Source of the DNA: an uncultured Chromatiaceae bacterium
Lineage (GTDB): Bacteria; Pseudomonadota; Gammaproteobacteria; Enterobacterales; Alteromonadaceae
NCBI GenBank assembly: GCA_946482325.1
Contig: CAMLRA010000002.1
Span: 1-64,000, forward strand
Direction of reading: 5' to 3'
DNA length: 64,000 nucleotides
Under the pieces are notes generated by a model. It saw nothing but the letters and a program-made list of their open reading frames with translations, searched no databases and had not been told where the DNA came from. The position numbers and the translations under genes are program-made. Below are positions 19,919 to 27,870 of this stretch, one piece after another. Within the stretch, counting starts at the first letter, position 1, and each line of letters starts with the position of its first letter.

Positions 19919-20758
19919 ATGACGCCTTCAACTCACCCACTGTTCTGGCGCGATAACAACCTGCCTTTTGTTGAATTAAGGTGGGTGCAGGATGGACGCA
20001 AAGTCACTTACGCGCTGCATTCGCATCGGGAATGGTCTTTAGGGGCAATTCTGGCAGGGCAAAGTGAATTCCTTTGCGAAGACCGGCTGCATGATGTCGA
20101 ACAGGGCGCATTTGTCATGATGAACCCGGAGCAGCCGCATGCCTGTAATCCGCGGCAGGGCTCAGCCTGGTCTTATTATATGCTGCACCTGGACAAAGAC
20201 TGGTTGGCTGATTTTTTAGCACAATCCGGCGTTCGGACTGTCCAAGAATGGCGCGATACCAGCCTGGAAACATGGTATGAAAGCCAATTGTTTGGCGATT
20301 TTGTATTGATGGCCGAATACCTGATGTCATCACAATATTCGCCGGCAGACAAAGCACAAAAACTGAAGGTCTTTCTGCGCAGCTTTTTTATCCGGCTGGA
20401 CCAGCAACCACAGCAAACGGAGACACTATTACCCCCCAATCCTTTGTATCGGGTTGCCCATTATCTGAGTGAGCATTGTGAAGAGGACCGCGCGATAGCC
20501 AGCATCAGTGCTGAGTTTGGTTACAGCGCCGGTTATTTAGTCCGCGCCTTTAAACGGCATTTTAATATGACCCCGCATGCCTACCGGCTAAACCGCAGAG
20601 TACAGCTGAGTCAGCAGGCATTAAAACAAGGTGAAGCCATCGCAGCCATTGCCTTGAATACAGGTTTTAGCGATCAGGCGCATTTCCAGCGGGTGTTTAA
20701 ACAACGGGTAGCTGCGACACCGGATCAGTATCGCCGCTCTGTGTCGAAACCCTCTTAA
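19919..20758 (+). CDS. AraC-family transcriptional regulator
   Basis: 279 residues: N-terminal cupin-like sensing domain (HSHREWSLGAILAG; MMNPEQPHACNPRQG) and C-terminal AraC double helix-turn-helix (ISAEFGYSAGYLVRAFKRHFNMTPHAYRLNRR, then IAAIALNTGFSDQAHFQRVFKQRVAATPDQYR). This subclass is commonly encoded beside LysE-type exporters and often senses amino acids or small amines. It ends 4 nt inside the convergent lysE-like gene. The ATG before TPSTHPLF is preferred because an earlier frame would overlap the LacI gene; its ribosome site (AAAGGA) is rather distant. Confidence 0.88.
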   Translation: MTPSTHPLFWRDNNLPFVELRWVQDGRKVTYALHSHREWSLGAILAGQSEFLCEDRLHDVEQGAFVMMNPEQPHACNPRQGSAWSYYMLHLDKDWLADFLAQSGVRTVQEWRDTSLETWYESQLFGDFVLMAEYLMSSQYSPADKAQKLKVFLRSFFIRLDQQPQQTETLLPPNPLYRVAHYLSEHCEEDRAIASISAEFGYSAGYLVRAFKRHFNMTPHAYRLNRRVQLSQQALKQGEAIAAIALNTGFSDQAHFQRVFKQRVAATPDQYRRSVSKPS

Positions 20759-21345
20759 AGCACCAGCGGAACGCAACTGGCCGCCAGCAACAGCGCCAGG
20801 CTTTTATTCAACAGCCGCACGCTGGCCGGCTTTTGCAGATAATGCCGCAGGGCAATACCAGCCCACAGCCAGGCAGACAACGACAACCAACAAATCGGCA
20901 GATAAATACCGGCAAATATCAGCACCTGGCTGGTATCCGCCGCTGGAATATAAGCCGCGATCCCTGACAACGAAGCCAGCCAGGCTTTGGGATTGAGCCA
21001 TTGCATCAAAGCGCCGGTGACAAAATCCGGTGCTTTTTTGCCGGACTGTGCGGCGAGCTCACCGTTGTCGCTGAACAGCTGGTAGCTCAGGTACAGCAAA
21101 AACGCCACGCCCAACCATTGCAGCAACTGAGTCAGCACAGGTAACACCGACAGCACCTGCTGCAGGCCAACCCCTATCAGCACAAACAGCAAAATAAATC
21201 CAAGGGTGGCGCCTGTCACAAAGCGGAGCCCTGAGCGGATGCCATATCTGGCACCGGCGCTGACCGACAGCAGATTGACAGGGCCTGGTGAAAATGAAGC
21301 GGCAAAGGCAAATAAAGCCATCGACAATAACAAAGATGAGGTCAT
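20755..21345 (-). CDS. LysE/RhtB-family amino-acid exporter
   Basis: 196 residues with about six membrane helices and the family start ASFSPGPVNLLSVSAGARYGIRSGLRFVTGATLG, matching the (S)PGP(N/D) motif of LysE/RhtB translocators. It exports amino acids or their metabolites across the inner membrane. It converges with the AraC gene with 4 nt overlap; this gene pairing is recurrent, and the AraC protein is the likely regulator. The substrate is not determinable from the sequence. Confidence 0.9.
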   Translation of the reverse strand: MTSSLLLSMALFAFAASFSPGPVNLLSVSAGARYGIRSGLRFVTGATLGFILLFVLIGVGLQQVLSVLPVLTQLLQWLGVAFLLYLSYQLFSDNGELAAQSGKKAPDFVTGALMQWLNPKAWLASLSGIAAYIPAADTSQVLIFAGIYLPICWLSLSAWLWAGIALRHYLQKPASVRLLNKSLALLLAASCVPLVL

Positions 21346-21519
21346 AACTTCTCCGGTAATGATGTTGCGAGCCGTTGACTATGCCCCCCCAAAACATGCC
21401 CGTATTGCACAAAACTGACCTTTTGCACGCAAAAATATTCGTGCGGGTTAAATCCAAATCCAACCCCACCTGCATCTAAGTTTCAGCACCTCACTTCATC
21501 TAACTTAAGGGAACCACCG

Positions 21520-23040
21520 ATGCTGAAACTTTCCTTCAAATACTCCGCTACCGCACTGTTGGCGGCTGGTCTGTTGCCCGCCACGATGGCAGCGAACCTG
21601 ACGCCGGCAGCGCTGCATCAGGTGCTGAGCCAAAAAGATGCTGAGTTTTTTGAACGCGGTTTTAATCAATGTGATTTGGCTTATCTGGATGCCAATGTCA
21701 GCGCAAAACTGAAGTTTTATCATGACCGTGGCGGTTTTCAGGACAAAGCGCTGTTTATGCAAAGTGTCCGGCAAAACCTCTGTAGTGACCCGGCGCACAA
21801 GCCGATTCGTAAACTGACCGCCGGCAGCTTACGGACTTTTCCGTTATACCAAGATCAGAAACTCTATGGCGCTATCCAGCATGGCGAACATGAGTTTTAT
21901 CTGCGAGAGCCCGGTAAAGCCGACCGCCTGACCGGCACGGCCCGCTTTACGTCGGTCTGGCTAAAACAAGGCGACGATTGGCAGCTCAGTGACGTGCTTA
22001 GTTACGACCATCAGGACCCGCTTATCAGCGCAGCTGAAACTGGGGCGACCAGTACCATCAACAGCAAAAACAACATTGCCGAGCCGTCTGCCGCCTTTAT
22101 CGAAGGCTTACTGAAACAACATCAGGTGCCGGCATTAGGTCTGGGTTTAATCAGCCAGGGCAAATTGCAGTCGGTGCGGGTCTATGGTGAATTGCAACAA
22201 GGCGTGCCAGCGCCGGCTAATACGCTGTTTAAAGTGGCGTCGCTAACCAAGCCCATTGTCAGCCTGCTGACGTTGCGGCTGGTCGCCGCCGGTAAACTGA
22301 ACCTCGATGAACCGCTGGCGCGTTATTGGGTCGACCCGGATGTTAAAGCAGACCCGCGCCATCTGTTATTAACCCCGCGATTAGTGCTGACGCATCAAAC
22401 CGGTTTTGCCAACTGGCGTTATCTGGAGCCTAACAACAAACTGCAGTTTCAATTTCAGCCCGGCACCAGGCACCAGTATTCCGGCGAAGGCTTTGAATAT
22501 CTGCGTAAAGCGCTGGAAGCGAAATTTGGCCAGCCACTGGAACAGCTGGCTAAGCAGTATGTGTTCACACCGGCCGGCATGAAAGATACGCATTTTTACT
22601 GGACGCCAGCCGTCGACGAGCAGCGTTATGCCCGCAACCACGACGCCAAAGGCCAGCTGCTGCCGCTGGAAAAATATGCCACCGCCAATGCCGCGGCCAA
22701 CCTGTTGAGCACAGTCGAAGACTACAGCAAGTTTTTAATGTTTGTGCTGGCACAGCAACAGGAGATGCCAGCTTTGTACCAACAAATGCAGAGCATTCAG
22801 GTGCCGCTGAAAGCCAATAATGGCGTTGGCCTTGGTTGGGAGATCTTCAGTGGTTTTTCCACCGGAGAAGCGCTGATGCTGCATACCGGTAAAGATCCGG
22901 GCGTGTCTACCGCCGCCATGCTGTTTGCGCAAAGCGGCAATGGTTATGTGATTTTTATGAATGGCGACAACAGCATGCCGGTGCTTGAACAACTGCTGCC
23001 ACAGCTGTACCTTGGCGCTGAACTGTGGCAACGAAAATAA
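21520..23040 (+). CDS. Secreted serine hydrolase (class C beta-lactamase/EstB fold) with N-terminal DUF4440-like domain
   Basis: 506 residues. Signal peptide 1-22 (LLAAGLLPATMAA). Residues 25-165 look like a DUF4440/NTF2-like domain (KDAEFFERGFNQCD ... WLKQGDDWQLSDVLSYDHQ). The rest is a beta-lactamase-related hydrolase with the SxxK nucleophile motif SLTK in FKVASLTKPIV, a Tyr motif in YSGEGFEYL and HTG in MLHTGKDPGV. Such proteins are peptidases, esterases or D-amino-acid amidases, seldom true beta-lactamases. Good ribosome site (TAAGGGA). The next gene follows after 9 nt, so it probably heads the operon leading to the sigma factor. Confidence 0.85.
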   Translation: MLKLSFKYSATALLAAGLLPATMAANLTPAALHQVLSQKDAEFFERGFNQCDLAYLDANVSAKLKFYHDRGGFQDKALFMQSVRQNLCSDPAHKPIRKLTAGSLRTFPLYQDQKLYGAIQHGEHEFYLREPGKADRLTGTARFTSVWLKQGDDWQLSDVLSYDHQDPLISAAETGATSTINSKNNIAEPSAAFIEGLLKQHQVPALGLGLISQGKLQSVRVYGELQQGVPAPANTLFKVASLTKPIVSLLTLRLVAAGKLNLDEPLARYWVDPDVKADPRHLLLTPRLVLTHQTGFANWRYLEPNNKLQFQFQPGTRHQYSGEGFEYLRKALEAKFGQPLEQLAKQYVFTPAGMKDTHFYWTPAVDEQRYARNHDAKGQLLPLEKYATANAAANLLSTVEDYSKFLMFVLAQQQEMPALYQQMQSIQVPLKANNGVGLGWEIFSGFSTGEALMLHTGKDPGVSTAAMLFAQSGNGYVIFMNGDNSMPVLEQLLPQLYLGAELWQRK

Positions 23041-23049
23041 GTACAACCA

Positions 23050-23442
23050 ATGACCGGACAAGAGTGGGCAGAGATCCTGGTACCTTTTATTTCCTTCAGC
23101 GCACTGATCGCGTTGTTGGGGTTGTTATTGCTGTACAAGTACAAGAAAAAGCAGCTGTTTTTGCAGATGGTCGAACGCTCGCTGACACAACAGGCGCCGC
23201 TGTCGCCGGAGACTATCCGCGAAGTCGCCAGCCAGTTTTTTTCTGCCAACCGCGACTTACGCAAAGGCATCTTTTTGCTGGTGCTGGCGCTGGCCATTCT
23301 GGCTTTTTCTGCTCTTGCCGATTTCCCACAGCGCGGCAATTTGGATTTAAATGACGCGCTATATGGCATCGCCATGTTACCGGGCCTGCTCGGCCTGGCG
23401 TTTTTACTGCTGGCCTGGCTTGACCGCCGGCGGCCCGGTTAA
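23050..23442 (+). CDS. Membrane protein, DUF6249-like
   Basis: 130 residues with a helix at 9-28 (LVPFISFSALIALLGLLLLYKYKKK), a cytosolic stretch (VERSLTQQAPLSPETIREV) and two more helices at about 74-92 and 105-123. The pattern resembles DUF6249 proteins often found beside sigma-70 genes. No catalytic motif is seen. It sits 9 nt after the hydrolase and 9 nt before the sigma factor, so it may modulate the sigma factor, but no known anti-sigma domain (ZAS, RseA) is recognisable. Confidence 0.75.
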   Translation: MTGQEWAEILVPFISFSALIALLGLLLLYKYKKKQLFLQMVERSLTQQAPLSPETIREVASQFFSANRDLRKGIFLLVLALAILAFSALADFPQRGNLDLNDALYGIAMLPGLLGLAFLLLAWLDRRRPG

Positions 23443-23451
23443 GCGGGCACT

Positions 23452-24012
23452 GTGTCGCAAATACCAGCAAACCGGCAAGCGCTGCAACAGGCATCGGTTG
23501 AACAGCTGGTCGCTATTGTGCAGGTGGCCGGCGACAGCGCAGCTTTTAACGAATTGTTTGGCCGCTTTGAGCGCAAACTGCGGGCGTTTTTGTTGTATAA
23601 ATCCAACGACAGCAAGTTTGAAGTTGATGATTTAATGCAGGAAACTTACGTGAAAGCTTTTCTGCATATCGGCCAGTATCAGCAGCAGGCCGAGTTCTCC
23701 ACCTGGCTGTTACGCATCGCCATTAACGAGTTATTACAGGCCAAACGCGCTCAGGGCATTTTCGCCCGGCTGAAACAACGTTGGTTTCACAGCGAGCCGG
23801 AAGCACAGATCCATAACGACCAGAGCGCTGCGCAGCGTGATGCCGCAGCGTTATTGGCACACCTCAGTGATGTGCAGCAGCAAGTGTTTGTTTGTGCTGA
23901 ATTTTATGGTTATTCACAAAGCGAAATCGCCGAAAAATTGCAGCTGCCACTTGGCAGTGTCAAAACCTATATGAAACAGGCGCGTGAAGCGCTCGACAGG
24001 ATAAACCGTTGA
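23452..24012 (+). CDS. RNA polymerase sigma-70 family factor (ECF-like)
   Basis: 186 residues from a GTG start, as no suitable ATG is available upstream. Region 2 is seen as FNELFGRFERKLRAFLLYKSND and DDLMQETYVKAFLHI; region 4 as LSDVQQQVFVCAEFYGYSQSEIAEKLQLPLGSVKTYMKQAREAL. This two-domain layout is typical of extracytoplasmic-function sigma factors. It sits in a tight group with a membrane protein upstream and a small membrane protein downstream, which overlaps its stop by one base (TGATG). Target promoters and signal are unknown. Confidence 0.9.
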   Translation: MSQIPANRQALQQASVEQLVAIVQVAGDSAAFNELFGRFERKLRAFLLYKSNDSKFEVDDLMQETYVKAFLHIGQYQQQAEFSTWLLRIAINELLQAKRAQGIFARLKQRWFHSEPEAQIHNDQSAAQRDAAALLAHLSDVQQQVFVCAEFYGYSQSEIAEKLQLPLGSVKTYMKQAREALDRINR

Positions 24013-24230
24013 TGCTGAAACTAAAATGGCAACTCCGACTACGGCTCTGGCTCTGGCAACAACGCCGCCTGCTGGTTTTAAGCAGTGCAGCACTGTTCGC
24101 GGTCACCTTGCTATTGGCCGCCAACATTCTGTTGCTGGCATTGCCGGCCGTCGCGCTGCCAGTGCTCAGCGCCGGGCAACTGGCTATCGGCGGCTTTGCC
24201 GTGGCACTGGTGCTGATCCTGGCGGATTAA
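24012..24230 (+). CDS. Small two-helix membrane protein following the sigma factor
   Basis: 72 residues from the ATG overlapping the sigma stop: a basic amphipathic start (MLKLKWQLRLRLWLWQQRR) and two hydrophobic helices (about 21-42 and 50-71). No family recognised. The TGATG coupling implies co-translation with the sigma factor, so it may be a small inhibitor or membrane anchor for it; this is inference. It ends in a 4-nt overlap with the convergent DUF4256 gene. Confidence 0.65.
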   Translation: MLKLKWQLRLRLWLWQQRRLLVLSSAALFAVTLLLAANILLLALPAVALPVLSAGQLAIGGFAVALVLILAD

Positions 24231-24772
24231 ACCCGCACTAATCCACGAAACCCACGCGCGGCGTAATAAGAATCGGCGCCGTTGTGGTAAACAAACACCT
24301 GATCATAACGCCGGTCGCCAAACAGCGCCCCGCCTAGCTTGCGAATAGCAGTTGGTGTGGCGAGCCAGCTCGAGGTTTTTTGATCTACCGCCTTGATGCT
24401 TTGTAATAAGCGGTATTGCTGCTCGTTTAATAGTTCAATACCGATCGCCTGCGCCATTTCATCGACACAACCAGCCGGTTTATTGGCTTTGCGGGCATCC
24501 AGTGCCTTGCGGTCAAAACACAAACTACGCCGGCCAAGCGGGCTTTCGGCCGAAAAATCACAAAATAACAATTCGCCGCTGTTCGCGTCCAGCGCCAGCA
24601 AATCCGGCTCACCGCCGCTGGCTTCCATCGCGGCCAGCACTTCGAGTTTGGCCGGTGCGGCTTGCAGGCGGTCAAGTACCTGCGGCCAACTGAGCTGTGG
24701 GTGGCGGTCTGAACCTTTTGCAAAACGGGCTTTTAGGGTTTCAAGCAGGGGATGTTGCGTCGGCAGGTCCAT
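24227..24772 (-). CDS. DUF4256 domain protein
   Basis: 181 residues beginning MDLPTQHPLLETLKARFAKGS. The C-terminus TPTAIRKLGGALFGDRRYDQVFVYHNGADSYYAARGFRG is the conserved end of DUF4256, a family of unknown function found across bacteria. Length fits the usual ~185. The frame extends 47 codons further upstream, but that stretch crosses a terminator hairpin and shows no family similarity, so the later ATG is used; the ribosome site is weak. Stand-alone gene facing the sigma-factor operon. Confidence 0.85.
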   Translation of the reverse strand: MDLPTQHPLLETLKARFAKGSDRHPQLSWPQVLDRLQAAPAKLEVLAAMEASGGEPDLLALDANSGELLFCDFSAESPLGRRSLCFDRKALDARKANKPAGCVDEMAQAIGIELLNEQQYRLLQSIKAVDQKTSSWLATPTAIRKLGGALFGDRRYDQVFVYHNGADSYYAARGFRGLVRV

Positions 24773-24823
24773 GCGTGCACTCCATTGATAGGGTCCAGCC
24801 GATGCTAACAGGGTTCTATGGAT

Positions 24824-24848
24824 AAAAAAACTGCCAGCGAACTGGCAG
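24824..24848 (-). terminator. Rho-independent terminator of the TonB-dependent receptor gene
   Basis: On the minus strand: CTGCCAG, loop TTCG, CTGGCAG, then seven T. It lies about 140 nt beyond the stop of the receptor gene and just upstream of the DUF4256 start. Confidence 0.85.
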
Positions 24849-24936
24849 GTGTAAACACACGAATTGCAGGACAATGCAAAAACAGCGGGTAAAAAAGACA
24901 AAACAAAGGTCACACCAGGGTCAAACCAGAGTCAAA

Positions 24937-24959
24937 GACCCGGCGGATAGCGCCGGGTC
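24937..24959. repeat. GC-rich hairpin after the TonB-dependent receptor
   Basis: GACCCGGCG, five-base loop, CGCCGGGTC: nine perfect base pairs starting 29 nt after the receptor stop codon. Without a T-run, so more likely an mRNA 3'-end stabilising hairpin upstream of the true terminator. Confidence 0.6.
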
Positions 24960-24987
24960 CGGGTTCTTCTGACAAAATTACCGCGGT

Positions 24988-27438
24988 TTAGTCAAAGCTG
25001 ACATTAAACCGGACACCAAAAGTGCGTGGCGCCTGCCACATATAATTCGGCACCGGGTCGCCGTGGGTACGGCCCTGGTCGCTTTTAATGTCGCGGTCTG
25101 TCACATTGTTGATAAAGGCTTCTAAGCTCCAGTCGGCGTTGACCGGCTCGTAGCTCAGGCTCAGGTCCAGCTTGCTGTACGCGTCCTGCCGGTCGATGTC
25201 GGCGGCAAACGGCAGATTGCGGAAACCGGCTGGTCTGTCGCCGCGGTTGGCCGGGTCAAACCAGACTTCCGATGAATAACTCAGGCGTGCCCGCGGTTTT
25301 AACGTGGCGCCGCTTTGCAGGCCAAGCTGATGCTCGTAACTTAACGAGGCACTGAATTCCGGTGCCAGCACTAACTGATTGCCGGAAAAATCCAGCAGGT
25401 TTGGCTGACTGGCTACGCCTGCCGATGGGTTAAACAATTTGCCATCGCCGCCGTATTTCGAATCTGTGGTCAGGAATTCGTCGTAAGTGGCATCCAGCAG
25501 GGACGCCGACATACTCAGTTCGCCATTGCTGCCGACCAGATAACGGCTTTCCAGCTCCAGACCATTGATAGTGGCTTTACCGGCGTTGGTTTTACGCAGC
25601 AAATCGGCACCGGTCGCGGTCACGACGTTACTGGTCACCTGCAGATCGGTGTATTCAGTCGAGAACAAAGTGGCGAACAGCTGCAGGCTCTTGTCAAAGA
25701 ACATGCCTTTCATGCCGAGCTCAATACTCTGGTTTTCTTCCGGTGCCACATATGCATTGGTGCCGGCCGCTTCGTCGTTGTTAGCGGCGATAATGGCATT
25801 CAGCGTGGCCTGGTCAAACGGGCCTGTGCCTTTGTACGTGGCGCCATCCTGAATAGTGCCGGATTTAAAGCCAGTGGCGTAAGAGCCGTACAGCATGATG
25901 TCGCTGCTCAGGTCATATTCCAGCCGCGCCATACCGGTGGTTTTGTCCCACTCCGGGCTGGTGTCGTTGTAAGTATCGACCCAGCATTGCCCCGGCTGCA
26001 CCAGGAATTTATTCGGCGCCAGGCCGCCGAGCAGGTTAGCAGGATCAGCGGCATTGTTCGGGAACACCGTCAGTGCTTTGGTTTCAGTGCGTTTGACGTC
26101 CGGGCACATAATATTGCGGCCGCCGCGGTCCCAACGTTCATCTTTGGTGTAACGCAAACCGGCACTGAGCCGCCAGTCGTCATTCAGATGATAAGTACTT
26201 TGTGCGTACAGGCTGTTAGATAACAAGCCGCGGTCCGGCTGACGATAAGTGGACCAGAGGTTTTTATTCGGCGTTTTGCCGCCTTCATAGTCAGTGCCCG
26301 GATGCACAATATCAAAATGCGTCAGGTTGTTTTCTTTGAAGTAGAAATAACCGACCATCCACTGCAACTGCTCGCCGTCAGCGTTTTTCAGCTGCAGTTC
26401 GTGTTGTACCGCTTCATGCGTACATTCGACACAACCGCCCCACTCGTATTTGGTCAGGCTCCAGGTGCGGTCCCACACCGACACACGGCTGGAGTCGGTA
26501 TAACCACCGATATAAGAGGCTTCGACACCGGAATCAAAGCGATAGTTGATACGGGTGCGCAATGAATCAATCTGGAAATCGTTGTAACCCGGTTCCTGCA
26601 CATAAGAACTGCGGTCTGAGCCACCGGTCAGCGTTGGGATTTGACCTGTGCCTTTGTCGGTGAAGTTTTCATAAGAGAAGGTCCAGTCGATATTGTCGGC
26701 CGGCTGGTAAAAAGTGCTGATCCGCGCCGCGGCTAAATCAGTTGAACCGTATTTATCTCCCAGCGCCGACCCCGGCAGGAAATCCACCACGCCTTCGGAC
26801 TGATCCGACGCTGCTGCGACGCGCACAGCAAAGGTTTCGCTGAGCGGCATGTTCAGTGCCGCGCGCACCGCTTTGCGGTCATAGTTGCCCAGCGTCACTT
26901 CAGCATTGCCTTCAAAGCCATCCAGCCGCGCTTTGGCGGTATGTAAGTTCACCACCCCACCGGTGGCGTTACGGCCAAACAAAGTGCCTTGTGGGCCACG
27001 CAGAATTTCAGCGCCTTCTAAGTCAAACATCAATGCGGACGCGCCTTGCGAACGGGCTGAATAGACGCCGTCAATGTGAAAGGCTACCGCCGGGTCGCCA
27101 CTTTCAGTCTGGTCAGAAGAACCAATACCGCGGATGTACACCATGGGCGTGTTCTGCGTGCCGTTCTGGGCAATTTGCAGACTCGGCACTATGCCCTGCA
27201 GGTCATCGAGCTGCAGCACATGGTTTTCGTCCAGCGTTTTCTGGTCAAAGGCAGTCACCGCCAAAGGCGTTTCCCGCAAGGTGGTGACCCTTTTGGTTGC
27301 AGTGACGGAAATAACTTCAATCTCGCGTTCGGCGTTTTCGCCGGCTTGTTGCTCTTGTGTTTGCGCCAGTGCCGGCACTGTGCCGGTCAGCAGCAGACTG
27401 GTAAATAGCGCCAGTGGGCGGAGTGCGAATGTATTCAC
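24988..27438 (-). CDS. TonB-dependent outer-membrane receptor, probable substrate uptake for the gntK/GH94 regulon
   Basis: 816 residues from a GTG with AGGATAGG 9 nt upstream; an ATG 18 codons earlier has no such site. Signal peptide ends VPALA-Q at about 26; a plug domain follows (ISVTATKRVTTLRETPLAVTAF ... IRGIGSSDQTESGDPAVAFHIDGVY ... LRGPQGTLFGRNATGGVVN), then a 22-strand barrel ending in RTFGVRFNVSFD with terminal Phe-x-x/Phe-Asp. It actively imports a large or scarce ligand through TonB. The promoter region holds the same 24-bp operator as the gluconokinase operon, so the ligand is probably a cello-oligosaccharide or its aldonic acid. The family alone would also permit a siderophore. 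Confidence 0.9.
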   Translation of the reverse strand: MNTFALRPLALFTSLLLTGTVPALAQTQEQQAGENAEREIEVISVTATKRVTTLRETPLAVTAFDQKTLDENHVLQLDDLQGIVPSLQIAQNGTQNTPMVYIRGIGSSDQTESGDPAVAFHIDGVYSARSQGASALMFDLEGAEILRGPQGTLFGRNATGGVVNLHTAKARLDGFEGNAEVTLGNYDRKAVRAALNMPLSETFAVRVAAASDQSEGVVDFLPGSALGDKYGSTDLAAARISTFYQPADNIDWTFSYENFTDKGTGQIPTLTGGSDRSSYVQEPGYNDFQIDSLRTRINYRFDSGVEASYIGGYTDSSRVSVWDRTWSLTKYEWGGCVECTHEAVQHELQLKNADGEQLQWMVGYFYFKENNLTHFDIVHPGTDYEGGKTPNKNLWSTYRQPDRGLLSNSLYAQSTYHLNDDWRLSAGLRYTKDERWDRGGRNIMCPDVKRTETKALTVFPNNAADPANLLGGLAPNKFLVQPGQCWVDTYNDTSPEWDKTTGMARLEYDLSSDIMLYGSYATGFKSGTIQDGATYKGTGPFDQATLNAIIAANNDEAAGTNAYVAPEENQSIELGMKGMFFDKSLQLFATLFSTEYTDLQVTSNVVTATGADLLRKTNAGKATINGLELESRYLVGSNGELSMSASLLDATYDEFLTTDSKYGGDGKLFNPSAGVASQPNLLDFSGNQLVLAPEFSASLSYEHQLGLQSGATLKPRARLSYSSEVWFDPANRGDRPAGFRNLPFAADIDRQDAYSKLDLSLSYEPVNADWSLEAFINNVTDRDIKSDQGRTHGDPVPNYMWQAPRTFGVRFNVSFD

Positions 27439-27870
27439 TTGTTGGTACCTATCCTGTTGACGGTGGAATCGCCAGCCTGACAGCGCAACCAAATATCAGT
27501 TTGGTGTTGCATTGCCGGCCAATCTGTTTGTATGGCAGTACTCAAAGCAACGAGAACCGGCATTTACCTGCTCAAAAAGCCAGATTCAGCATCAGTTTTT
27601 ACCCGCCGCGTTACTGAGTTCGGCTAAATTACCTACAACAAAATGTTAGCGCAACCATTTTATGAAACAATCTTAGAAATTTGCGATAAATATCTGCCTA
27701 CCACACCACCGACCATAGTAAGTCGCGACGTCAGTATTGGCGCTAAAGATGCTGAGATAATCACTGAGAAAATCAGAGATTCATGCCGTTGGCTGGCTAA
27801 TGATTGCGCAATCAGCAGCCAATTAAACCACTGATTGCGGCAAATGTTGCGGTCGATGAACGGGTGTGGT
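27439..27870. other. Intergenic region upstream of the TonB-dependent receptor
   Basis: 432 bp without a convincing gene; a 63-codon plus-strand frame is uncharacteristic. It contains the LacI-type operator and, overlapping it on the minus strand, a possible promoter TTGCGC-17-TAATTT, implying a leader of about 180 nt before the GTG start. The rest, toward the broken phosphatase, shows nothing notable. Confidence 0.6.
27638..27661. promoter_or_regulatory. LacI/GntR-type operator before the TonB-dependent receptor
   Basis: Exact 24-bp copy of the element at 18740-18763 (core ATGTTAGCGCAACCAT), in the same orientation relative to the minus-strand gene it precedes. It overlaps a possible -35 hexamer TTGCGC, followed after 17 bp by TAATTT. 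Confidence 0.82.

Noticed and set aside
24773..24913. N-terminal extension of the DUF4256 protein
   Set aside because: The extension reads through the inverted repeat of the TonB-receptor terminator and lacks similarity to the family.
27643..27834. 63-codon plus-strand frame after the operator
   Set aside because: No ribosome site, starts inside the operator, and no recognisable family.
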